A stretch of DNA of 18,913 nucleotides from an uncultured Collinsella sp. (GCA_905197585.1 CAJJZO010000012.1:1-18913), one strand, 5' to 3'. Positions 7,054 through 13,209 are shown, counted from the first letter of the stretch. Notes: a model not told the origin generated them from the sequence alone. A program made the numbers and translations.

Positions 7054-8448
7054 ATGCGCTTTTCAAAAGAAGCGCCGGCGATCGTCTATGCGGCCCCCGG
7101 CACTAAGGTTATCGTGCTGGGGGCCGTTTTGGCTTTCGCCGCTGCGTGCTTTTATCTCTTGGGCGTGTTGGTCGAACGGCTCTTTGTCCCTGTGGCAGAG
7201 GACGTGACGAGGGTTCATCTTCTTTCTGGAAACCTCTCCGCCGTCGCCCTTGTGACTTTATCCGTTGGGATGCTTTCCATCGCTGTGGGAGTCGTTTGGC
7301 TTCTCCGCCTTCCTGAGCCTGAGAGGCTCAAGGTCCGCGTTCGCTCTGGAATCTTCGATTCCCGATACGGTAACCCGCTGCACCTGCGCGAGGGAGAGGT
7401 CCTTCCGCATGTGACTTGCGAAGAGACAGACGAAGGCAGGTTCGAGCTTACCGTCTCCGCCTCCTCTTCGACGGTGGAGGAGATCGCCAAGCTTGCGCCC
7501 AGCATCAGCAGCCGCCTCTGCGGCCGCTTCTCGCGCTATGCCGTCGTTCTGTCCGAGGCGGACGAGGCGTGCAACCGGGTGACGTTCCATATCGAGGATG
7601 TCACCGTCCATCGCGAGATAGTGGCGGGTTCCGTCTCCGAACTTCAGCCGCCGAGCGCGTACGCGCTTCGCGTGCAGGACGGCACGAGCATCGACCTGCG
7701 CACGTCGGGCTCGATGCTCGTGGCGGGGAAGACCAGAAGCGGGAAGACGACGGGCATCATATCCCTCGTTCTTCAGGCATTGCTCGTCGGGCCCGATGGC
7801 TACGGGTCGAGGGTGCTCGTCATTGACCCCAAGAGGGCGGAGCTTTCCCGTCTCCCTCACGTGGCAACGCTTGACGAAGACGGAAACGCCCGTGGCATCC
7901 TCGCCGCGCTGGGCTCGTTCGCCGAGACCATCACGGAGCGTCAGCGTGTCCTCAACGAGCTTTCGGCCGAGACGGGGGATGCCGTTCACTGGTGGGACGC
8001 GGGCTTCCATGTCTCGCTCCTCTTCATCGATGAGTACGTGGCCCTTCGGACCGTTCTCCCCAAGAGGGCGAGCAAGGAGGACCCGGACTACTGCCTTGCG
8101 GCCTTCGACGGCCTTATCAAGCGCATCGTCACGATGGGCGCGAGCGCGGGCTGCTACGCCATCATCTCGATCGCGGAGGCGTCCGTCGAGGAAGGCGGGC
8201 TCCCGTCGATGATCCGGTCTGCTTGCAGCACGCGCATCCTGTTCCGGCCGACGCTTGACGAGGCGCGTTTGATCTGGGGTTCTGATCGGCTCAAGGACTT
8301 CGCCGTCTCCCGGACGTACGGGCCGGGGGACGCGTGGTTCAGCAGCACGGACGGGGAGCACGACCGCATCGGCTTCGTGCACTTTCCCGTCATGAGATTC
8401 CCCGTGTATCGCGAGCTTGGCCGTCTTCTTGAGCTGTACGTCGATTGA
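7054..8448 (+). CDS. FtsK/SpoIIIE-type DNA translocase, Tn916 Orf21/TcpA-like coupling protein
   Basis: The 464-residue protein has two N-terminal membrane helices (about residues 18-40 and 62-86), a middle domain of about 100 residues, then an FtsK-like motor. Walker A is G225-KTRSGKT-232; the strand VLVIDPKRAEL that follows is the family's conserved DPK-x-A-D/E-L segment; Walker B is LLFIDEY with D326-E327. Length and layout equal Tn916 Orf21 (about 460). Such proteins sit at the membrane and move the nicked DNA toward the mating channel, or pump double-stranded DNA in actinomycete elements. Start ATG 7054 has GAGGTG at 5 nt. It is the only ATP motor for transfer in the element, and no channel genes accompany it, so a helper system is presumably needed. 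Confidence 0.88.
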   Translation: MRFSKEAPAIVYAAPGTKVIVLGAVLAFAAACFYLLGVLVERLFVPVAEDVTRVHLLSGNLSAVALVTLSVGMLSIAVGVVWLLRLPEPERLKVRVRSGIFDSRYGNPLHLREGEVLPHVTCEETDEGRFELTVSASSSTVEEIAKLAPSISSRLCGRFSRYAVVLSEADEACNRVTFHIEDVTVHREIVAGSVSELQPPSAYALRVQDGTSIDLRTSGSMLVAGKTRSGKTTGIISLVLQALLVGPDGYGSRVLVIDPKRAELSRLPHVATLDEDGNARGILAALGSFAETITERQRVLNELSAETGDAVHWWDAGFHVSLLFIDEYVALRTVLPKRASKEDPDYCLAAFDGLIKRIVTMGASAGCYAIISIAEASVEEGGLPSMIRSACSTRILFRPTLDEARLIWGSDRLKDFAVSRTYGPGDAWFSSTDGEHDRIGFVHFPVMRFPVYRELGRLLELYVD

Positions 8449-8457
8449 TTGATTATC

Positions 8458-8493
8458 GCGGCACCCGCAGAGCGCAGCGAATGCGGGTGCCGC
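8458..8493. terminator. 12-bp perfect hairpin after the pump gene
   Basis: GCGGCACCCGCA (8458-8469) pairs with TGCGGGTGCCGC (8482-8493), 12-nt loop, followed by CTCTCTTTGTT. It may be a terminator; as it lies in the gap before the Rep gene it may also belong to an origin. Confidence 0.6.
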
Positions 8494-8529
8494 CTCTCTT
8501 TGTTCCATTTGTTTGATTTCCGTTCATAT

Positions 8530-8564
8530 ATGCGCCTTGGGGGGCTTGTTATCCCAAGGCGCAT
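8530..8564. other. 12-bp perfect hairpin upstream of Rep, candidate origin
   Basis: ATGCGCCTTGGG (8530-8541) pairs with CCCAAGGCGCAT (8553-8564), loop GGGCTTGTTAT. There is no T-run after it. Rolling-circle initiators usually nick in the loop of such a hairpin next to their own gene, so this is the best candidate for the replication or transfer origin. The loop does not match a nick consensus that I know. Confidence 0.4.
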
Positions 8565-8626
8565 CCGAAAGGGACGTTCCAAGTTTCGCCCCGAAACACT
8601 GATAAACGAGAAGGGAGGTGGAACCG

Positions 8627-9817
8627 ATGACTGGCTCAGCACCCAGGAAGACCCGGGCGATGATGTACGAGCAGCAGCTCTGCCATCTGCCCGCCTCAGT
8701 GGACGAGATGTACAGGCGCATCGAGGCACTAGCGCCCAAACGGTACGCGGGCATCGTGCACGACCGCGACATCACGGACGCGGGCCGTCCAGCAGCCGAC
8801 CACCTGCACGTGATGATGGAGTTCGCGAACCCGCGCTCCGTTCGCAGCGTGGCGAAGTCGCTCGGGGACAAGGCCGAGCGGCTGGAAGCGTGGAAGGCGG
8901 GAACGGAGAACGGCTTCTCCTACCTCTGCCACAGGACTGACGGCGCACGCTCCAAATACCAGTATGGCCCGTCCCTCGTCCGCGCGAACTTCGATTACCC
9001 TGCGGCGCTGGCGTCCATCGAGTCGCGCGTCTCCAAGGCACGCTCGCACAGTAACATCAAGATCCTCCTTGACGATCTGCTTGAGGGAAGGATCGACAGG
9101 GAGGGTCTGATATCGCAGCTTTCGGGCTCCGAGTACGCTCGCGCCAAGCGCCAGATAGAGGACGTGTACGCCCGCAGCCTTCAGGTGAGCGCAGCCGAGT
9201 GGCGCACGAAGATGCGAGACGAGGGAAGGCGCGTTCAGACCATCTGGATTTTCGGCCCCGCCGGGACAGGCAAGTCCAGCCTCGCCAAGCAGTACGCGCA
9301 GAGCAAGGGCGAGCCCTTCTTCGTCTCCGGGTCTACGCGCGATGTCTTTCAGGGGTATGCCGGGCAGCACACCATCATCTTGGATGAGCTGCGGCCCTCG
9401 TCCATACCCTATGCGGACCTTCTTAGGGTCACGGATCCCTATGCCATCGAGCACGAGGTCATGGCCCCCGCCCGCTACGCAGACAAGGCCATAGCGGCCG
9501 ACCTTATCATCGTCACCACTCCGTACAATCCGATGGAGTTCTACTGTGAGCAGATGAGAGGGGCCACGGTCGGGCGGCCCAATGACGATATCGATGGCTT
9601 CGGGCAGCTCGAAAGACGGCTTGCCCTCGTCGTGGAGATGCAGCAGAAGGAGATATGCCTCACGGAGTTCAGGATCGAGCTGGGGACGTATTGGCCCGCC
9701 GATGGATCATCCCGGCCGAACCCCTATTCGAGTTTCGCGCGGGGGCTGTCTGGCTCGGGTGACTCGGCGCACCTCTACGAGGCCCTGCTCGATTCCGGTG
9801 CCGTCACGGCAGACTAA
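8627..9817 (+). CDS. Rolling-circle Rep/relaxase with HUH endonuclease and SF3-type helicase parts
   Basis: A 396-residue protein with two parts. The N-terminal part fits the Rep_2/viral-Rep HUH endonucleases: YAGIVHDRD strand at 40-48, the metal-binding H59-L-H61, and the nucleophile Y99 in YLCH, followed by the SKYQY segment usual in this family. The C-terminal part is a P-loop ATPase: Walker A G210-PAGTGKS-217, Walker B TIILDEL with D253-E254, and a sensor-like VTTPYNP, as in superfamily 3 helicases of CRESS viruses and related plasmids. It would nick the origin, stay bound to the 5' end and help unwind. In an integrative element it would serve as relaxase, replication initiator or both; related Rep-like relaxases are known in streptococcal IMEs. 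Start ATG 8627 has AAGGGAGG at 8 nt. GTG 8618 lies within that site and is rejected. Confidence 0.85.
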   Translation: MTGSAPRKTRAMMYEQQLCHLPASVDEMYRRIEALAPKRYAGIVHDRDITDAGRPAADHLHVMMEFANPRSVRSVAKSLGDKAERLEAWKAGTENGFSYLCHRTDGARSKYQYGPSLVRANFDYPAALASIESRVSKARSHSNIKILLDDLLEGRIDREGLISQLSGSEYARAKRQIEDVYARSLQVSAAEWRTKMRDEGRRVQTIWIFGPAGTGKSSLAKQYAQSKGEPFFVSGSTRDVFQGYAGQHTIILDELRPSSIPYADLLRVTDPYAIEHEVMAPARYADKAIAADLIIVTTPYNPMEFYCEQMRGATVGRPNDDIDGFGQLERRLALVVEMQQKEICLTEFRIELGTYWPADGSSRPNPYSSFARGLSGSGDSAHLYEALLDSGAVTAD

Positions 9818-9824
9818 CAACTCG

Positions 9825-9867
9825 GGCCCCATGCGATAGAATTCAACTATCGCATTGGGGCTCTTTT
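9825..9867 (+). terminator. Terminator/attenuator between Rep and integrase
   Basis: Left arm GGCCCCA-TGCGATAG (9825-9839) pairs with CTATCGCA-T-TGGGGCT (9847-9862), one bulged T, 7-nt loop AATTCAA, followed by CTTTTCTT. It ends the mobilisation transcript. The integrase ribosome binding site starts about 10 nt later, so integrase must depend on read-through or on a promoter I cannot see. Confidence 0.75.
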
Positions 9868-9890
9868 CTTCTATGGAAAGGAGCCAAGGA

Positions 9891-11087
9891 ATGGCTACTA
9901 GAAAGGACATGAAAGGGCGCATCCTCCGTCGCGGGGTGAGCCAGAGGAAGGACGGCCGCTACTGCTTCAAGTACGTGGACGCAAGGGGCAAGACGCGCAG
10001 CGTCTACTCGTGGACCTTGACAACCCATGATTTCACGCCGAAGAGGAAGAGATCGGGCCCGTGCCTGCGCGAGCTTGAGCAGCGGATCCAGCGGGACCTC
10101 TTCGACAACGTTGCCCCCGAGAACATGACCGTTCTCGAACTCGCCACCAAGTACACGGAGACCAAGACGGCAGTGAGACCGACCACGCGAACCGGGTACA
10201 AGACGGTGCTCAACTTCCTTGCGGACAACGAGTTCGGCGGTAGGAGGATAAGCGACATCACGACCCTCGACGCGAAGGAATGGCTCATTTCCTTGCAAAG
10301 GGATCGCGGGAAGCGATACAGCTCGATCCATACCATACGCGGCGTTCTGCGACCGGCGTTCCAGCTCGCGGAGGAAGATGACCTCATTCGCCGAAACCCG
10401 TTCAATTTCGAGCTTGCGACCATTCTTGTGAACGATCAGGTTGCGCGTGAGGCGCTGACCCCCAAGCAGGAGAGGAGGTTCCTCGACTTCGTTAGAAGCG
10501 ATAGCCACTACTCCCGCTATTACGACGCGTTCTACATCCTGCTGAACACGGGGCTCCGCATCTCCGAGTTCTGCGGGCTCACGGCGGAGGACATCGATTT
10601 CGAGCGCGGAAGCGTCTGCGTCAGCAAGCAGCTTCAGCGCTCCAGCGACATGCGTTACTACATCGAGCGGCCGAAGACCAGCAGCGGCGTACGATACGTT
10701 CCGATGTCCGAGGGCGTTGCGGAGTGCTTCAGGAGGGTGGTCGCGAACCGTCCCAAGCCGCCGATAGAGCCCGTGGTGGACGGTGTAAGCGGATTCCTTT
10801 TTCTCGACAAGAACCAGATGCCCCGCGTGGCTCTTCACTGGGAGAAGTACTTCCAGTATGCCGTGGCGAAGCACAACCGCATCTACAAGGACGAGCTGCC
10901 GAAGATCACTCCCCATGTTTGCCGTCATACGTTCTGCTCGAAGATGGCGCGCAAGGGGATGGATCCCGTGAAGCTCAAATACGTTATGGGCCACTCCGAC
11001 ATCGATGTGACCTACAACACGTACACGCACCTTGGGTTTGACGATGTGAAGGCAGATGTGCTCCGGTTCGAGGAAGAGGCAGCATGA
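9891..11087 (+). CDS. int: Tyrosine integrase, Tn916 family
   Basis: The 398-residue protein starts at ATG 9891 (AAAGGAG at 9877-9883, 7 nt); upstream in-frame codons fall inside the terminator. The N-terminal stretch GRILRRGVSQRKDGRYCFKY is the arm-binding three-stranded domain of Tn916 Int, nearly word for word. A core-binding helical domain follows at about 75-165, then the catalytic domain with R223, K262, H342-x-x-R345, H368 and the nucleophile Y378 (in NTYTH), the complete active-site set. Length matches Tn916 Int (405). It would cut and join the 18-bp core in the phosphatase gene. No excisionase gene precedes it, unlike Tn916. The stop at 11085-11087 lies 188 nt before the right-hand core repeat, the usual place for an element's integrase. 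Confidence 0.95.
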   Translation: MATRKDMKGRILRRGVSQRKDGRYCFKYVDARGKTRSVYSWTLTTHDFTPKRKRSGPCLRELEQRIQRDLFDNVAPENMTVLELATKYTETKTAVRPTTRTGYKTVLNFLADNEFGGRRISDITTLDAKEWLISLQRDRGKRYSSIHTIRGVLRPAFQLAEEDDLIRRNPFNFELATILVNDQVAREALTPKQERRFLDFVRSDSHYSRYYDAFYILLNTGLRISEFCGLTAEDIDFERGSVCVSKQLQRSSDMRYYIERPKTSSGVRYVPMSEGVAECFRRVVANRPKPPIEPVVDGVSGFLFLDKNQMPRVALHWEKYFQYAVAKHNRIYKDELPKITPHVCRHTFCSKMARKGMDPVKLKYVMGHSDIDVTYNTYTHLGFDDVKADVLRFEEEAA

Positions 11088-11117
11088 GCGGGTGGCAGTA
11101 AATCGTAAATCTTGGAG

Positions 11118-11135
11118 TTTTACGACGTTTTTTAC
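11118..11135 (+). repeat. Right-end copy of the arm-site repeat
   Basis: TTTTACGACGTTTTT (11118-11132) repeats 3479-3493 in the same orientation, then diverges (TACTACG here). Together they mark both ends of the element just inside the core sites. Confidence 0.5.
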
Positions 11136-11176
11136 TACGATGGACGAGATAAATAACCGCTCATATATGAATGGAT

Positions 11177-11203
11177 TTGCTACTTCGGTTTGAGTGGGAT
11201 AAT
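11177..11203 (+). promoter_or_regulatory. Outward promoter candidate at the element's right end
   Basis: TTGCTA (11177-11182) and GATAAT (11198-11203) are spaced by 15 bp, rather short. Transcription would leave the element into the phosphatase gene, or, in the excised circle, cross the joined ends toward the cargo gene. Two near-identical motifs, TCATATATGA (11161-11170) and TGATATATGA (11234-11243), flank it and may bind a regulator. Confidence 0.35.
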
Positions 11204-11256
11204 TGGAACGACGCGATTTACCTGCGAAAACTCTGATATATGAGAGGTTTTGAGAA

Positions 11257-11703
11257 ATGATAAAAATCCTGTTCGTCTGCCACGGCAACATCTGCCGCTC
11301 GACCATGGCCGAGTCGGTGTTTACCGAGCTGGTGCACCGCGCCGGACGCGCGGGCGAGTTTGTCATTGATTCCGCTGCGACCTCGACCGAGGAGATCGGC
11401 AACCCGCCACACCACGGTACCGTTGCCAAGCTACGCGAGGTCGGGATTCCCGTCGTCGCACATCGCGCGCGTCAGGTGCGTCGTGCAGAGTATGGCAACT
11501 GGGATCACATTGTCTATATGGACGACGAGAACGCCCGCGGCCTATACCGCATCTTTGGCAAGGACCCCGATGGCAAGATCTCGCGCTTGCTCGATTGGAC
11601 CGATCGCCCCGGCGACGTAGCCGACCCCTGGTACACCGGTAATTTCGATGCCACCTACCGCGATGTGCTCGCCGGTTGCACCGCTATGCTCGAGCAGCTG
11701 TAG
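11257..11703 (+). CDS. LMW protein tyrosine phosphatase, restored by the element
   Basis: A 148-residue complete LMW-PTP, a cytoplasmic enzyme that removes phosphate from tyrosine (or arginine) residues; in bacteria often linked to tyrosine kinases of capsule or polysaccharide export. Active-site P-loop C8-HGNICR-14-S15 at the N-terminus; the general acid is in D123-PWY, as in the family. Length is normal. The first codons (ATG 11257, MIKILFV) come from the element: the core repeat 11276-11293 covers the P-loop codons, and everything to its left belongs to the mobile DNA. The ribosome binding site GAGAGG (11242-11247, 9 nt) is therefore also element-borne. The native start lies stranded at 3369. 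No kinase or polysaccharide genes are close by. Confidence 0.93.
   Translation: MIKILFVCHGNICRSTMAESVFTELVHRAGRAGEFVIDSAATSTEEIGNPPHHGTVAKLREVGIPVVAHRARQVRRAEYGNWDHIVYMDDENARGLYRIFGKDPDGKISRLLDWTDRPGDVADPWYTGNFDATYRDVLAGCTAMLEQL
11276..11293 (+). other. attR core (18 bp)
   Basis: Identical to 3406-3423. To its right the phosphatase gene continues with GCCGCTCGACC (codons for CRST), to its left lies element DNA. Confidence 0.85.
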
Positions 11704-11749
11704 GCGCTCGGGCGGCGCGGATATACGGGCCACGCCATCGGTATAAAAC

Positions 11750-11871
11750 GAGCGTGGATTTTCTCCCGCATACAAATTGAGCGTGGAAAATCTCCCACTT
11801 TGAGCGTTCAAGGGCGCCCTAAACGGGAGAAAATCCACGCTCATTATCTCGGTGGAAGATTATCCACGCTC
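11750..11871. repeat. Cluster of nested inverted repeats (GAGCGTGGA units)
   Basis: GAGCGTGGATTTTCTCCCG (11750-11768) and its exact reverse complement (11824-11842) form 19-bp arms. A second forward unit, GAGCGTGGAAAATCTCCC, is at 11779-11796 and a second inverted unit at about 11862-11871; the palindrome AGGGCGCCCT (11811-11820) lies between. The cluster fills the space between the phosphatase stop and the converging leftward gene, so it can act as a two-way terminator, but the repeated units suggest a dispersed extragenic element. Confidence 0.7.
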
Positions 11872-11873
11872 GG

Positions 11874-12203
11874 TTACTCGTCGACGATCTCGGCAAGCCA
11901 GACGTTCAACGTATCGACCTCGGGGCAGCAGAACTTTGCCGTACCGGGCTCGTTGCCAGGCACGGTTCCGCCGTAGCGCAGGATATCGATATAGGGAAAG
12001 CCCACATGGCAGGCCATGGCGCACATCTTGCCGCGGTCTCGGTCGAAGTCAAAGACGTCGCCGGGCTTATGGCCATGGTGGCAGCGGCACGCGCCCAGCT
12101 GGTCCACGCAGCTCACGCGGATACGCGGACGCTTGCCCCGCGACGCGCCGAGCGGCTTGTCCCCGCCCGCGGGCTTGGCACCGCCCTCGCTGGCGTTACT
12201 CAT
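11874..12203 (-). CDS. TIGR04076-like small Cys-rich protein
   Basis: A 109-residue leftward protein. After a polar, Gly/Lys-rich N-terminus of about 25 residues it has the pattern of TIGR04076-type proteins: RIRVSCVDQLGAC, then HKPGDVFDFD, a Cys-x3-Cys (CAMAC), the segment FPYIDILRYGG and a C-terminal CCPEVDTLNVWLAEI. The many cysteines suggest metal binding, but no function is established for the family to my knowledge. Its ATG overlaps the stop of the upstream kinase-like gene by 8 nt (ATGAGTAA, 12196-12203), so the two are translationally coupled. Confidence 0.8.
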   Translation of the reverse strand: MSNASEGGAKPAGGDKPLGASRGKRPRIRVSCVDQLGACRCHHGHKPGDVFDFDRDRGKMCAMACHVGFPYIDILRYGGTVPGNEPGTAKFCCPEVDTLNVWLAEIVDE

Positions 12204-13020
12204 GGTCGATCACATCCAGGCAGGCCTCGATGGGAAGGCCGGCCGACTTGTCCTCTTGGTCGGCATTGCGCTCGATAAGCTCGGCCACCACACGCATAGC
12301 GTCGGTCGTCGCACGTTGCAGGCTCCAGCCGGCCATAACGCGACCCACGAGCACCGACGAGAACGTATCGCCCGTGCCCGGGAAATACACCGGGATCAGC
12401 TCAAAGGGAATCGTAAAGTACTCTCCCGCCACATGGTCGTAGCCGATGACGGCACTCGCCCCGTCGACCTTCGCACTCGTAATGACCACCGACTTGGCGC
12501 CCAGTGCAAGCATGGCGTCCACGAGCGCACGAGCCTCGTCGGCCGTAATCTGCTCGGCCATAGGCGTATCGGTGAGCAGACACGCCTCGGTATAGTTGGG
12601 CACCGCGTAGTCGGCGCACTCGACCAGGCTGCGCATAAGGCCGATGGTCGACTCGGGCACGCCGGCGTAGAGTCTGCCGTTGTCGGCCATGATGGGGTCG
12701 ACGAACACCTTGGTGCCCTTTTGCGCGCGGCGGTGGCAAAAGTCCGAGATGATGCGTGCCTCTTCCTCGGTCACGATAAAGCCGGTCGAGATGGCGTCGA
12801 ATTCAAAGCCGAGCTCCTCCCAGATGGCGAGACTCTGGCGGACATACTCCGTGGTGTCGTGGATGTAGAACTTGGGGTAGTTGAGCGTATCGGAAACGAG
12901 GGCCGTCGGCAGGTTGTGGATGCGATAGCCCATGTGCGACAGCACCGGCAACATGGCAGAAAGCGCGACCTTGCCGTAGCCGCACATATCGTTGATCAGC
13001 AGCAGCTGAGTATTCTTCAT
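12196..13020 (-). CDS. Pyridoxal/pyridoxamine-kinase-like protein (PfkB/ribokinase fold)
   Basis: A 274-residue leftward protein starting at ATG 13020 (GGGAG at 13027-13031); a longer in-frame extension to 13188 runs through the intergenic hairpin and is rejected. The N-terminus LLINDMCGYGKVALSAMLPV is typical of PdxK/PdxY kinases (substrate loop), FVDPIMADNG is the conserved mid-protein segment, and P-G215-T-G-D218-TF holds the catalytic Asp and anion hole. It should phosphorylate pyridoxal or pyridoxamine with ATP in the vitamin B6 salvage pathway; a hydroxymethylpyrimidine kinase activity, as in relatives, cannot be excluded. Length is right for the family (about 280). It forms an operon with the small Cys-rich gene. 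Confidence 0.87.
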   Translation of the reverse strand: MKNTQLLLINDMCGYGKVALSAMLPVLSHMGYRIHNLPTALVSDTLNYPKFYIHDTTEYVRQSLAIWEELGFEFDAISTGFIVTEEEARIISDFCHRRAQKGTKVFVDPIMADNGRLYAGVPESTIGLMRSLVECADYAVPNYTEACLLTDTPMAEQITADEARALVDAMLALGAKSVVITSAKVDGASAVIGYDHVAGEYFTIPFELIPVYFPGTGDTFSSVLVGRVMAGWSLQRATTDAMRVVAELIERNADQEDKSAGLPIEACLDVIDHE

Positions 13021-13104
13021 GAGGGTCTCCCTTGGTTCGGGCACGGCGCAGCAGCGCCACAGTGCGACTAAGTGTAGCGCAGGGAGCGTTTGCAGCGTCG
13101 AGCG

Positions 13105-13132
13105 GTTACGGCGTTTGGCAAAACGCCGTAAC
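13105..13132. promoter_or_regulatory. 12-bp perfect hairpin in the divergent intergenic region
   Basis: GTTACGGCGTTT (13105-13116) pairs with AAACGCCGTAAC (13121-13132), loop GGCA. It lies between the leftward kinase gene and the rightward marR promoter. No good T-run follows, so an operator or insulating hairpin is as likely as a terminator. Confidence 0.5.
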
Positions 13133-13149
13133 TTAATAAGTTTGGTACC

Positions 13150-13178
13150 TTGACATTCATTTCTCATGCTCCTAGATT
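13150..13178 (+). promoter_or_regulatory. Promoter of the marR-ABC operon
   Basis: Perfect -35 TTGACA (13150-13155), 17-bp spacer, -10 TAGATT (13173-13178, four of six). It is the strongest promoter in the window. Confidence 0.7.
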
Positions 13179-13179
13179 G

Positions 13180-13209
13180 GTTAGGCACAAAACAATTCCA
13201 CTACCTAAC
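13180..13209 (+). promoter_or_regulatory. Inverted-repeat operator candidate for MarR
   Basis: GTTAGG (13180-13185) and CCTAAC (13204-13209) face each other with 18 nt between, extended to TTGGTTAGG and CCTAACTAA with one mismatch. The left arm starts 1 nt after the -10 box, covering the transcription start, the position expected for autorepression. Confidence 0.5.

Larger units (their letters stand above)
3406..11293 (+). mobile_element. Integrative mobilisable element (Tn916-type integrase) in LMW-PTP gene
   Basis: The element is bounded by perfect 18-bp repeats (3406-3423 and 11276-11293) and has a unit length of 7,870 bp. Gene order, all rightward: nuclease-methyltransferase cargo, 74-residue protein, 115-residue protein, FtsK-like DNA pump, HUH/helicase Rep, integrase. 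The order pump-Rep-integrase, and the Orf21-like pump, follow the Tn916 plan, but the mating-pore genes, relaxase of the MOBT type, excisionase and regulators are not seen. The expected behaviour is excision to a circle, nicking and possibly replication by the Rep, and transfer with help from a resident conjugative element. The cargo region is visibly more AT-rich than the mobilisation module and the flanks, pointing to separate acquisition. Confidence 0.85.

Noticed and set aside
7258..8508. Long leftward frame of 416 codons opposite the FtsK-like gene
   Set aside because: It is a shadow of high-GC coding DNA: no motifs, Arg/Asp/His-rich composition, and the plus-strand frame has clear Walker motifs.
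11133..11140. TACTACGA, equal to the nick sequence of pMV158-type rolling-circle plasmids
   Set aside because: An 8-mer is expected by chance about once in two windows of this size on both strands, it has no flanking hairpin, and it overlaps the arm-type repeat far from Rep.
11701..11880. Repeat cluster considered as a CRISPR array
   Set aside because: Units are inverted rather than direct, spacing is irregular, and no cas gene is present.
12016..13071. Rightward frame of 351 codons opposite the kinase-like gene
   Set aside because: Composition is low-complexity Arg/His/Gly and the minus-strand gene has recognisable catalytic motifs.
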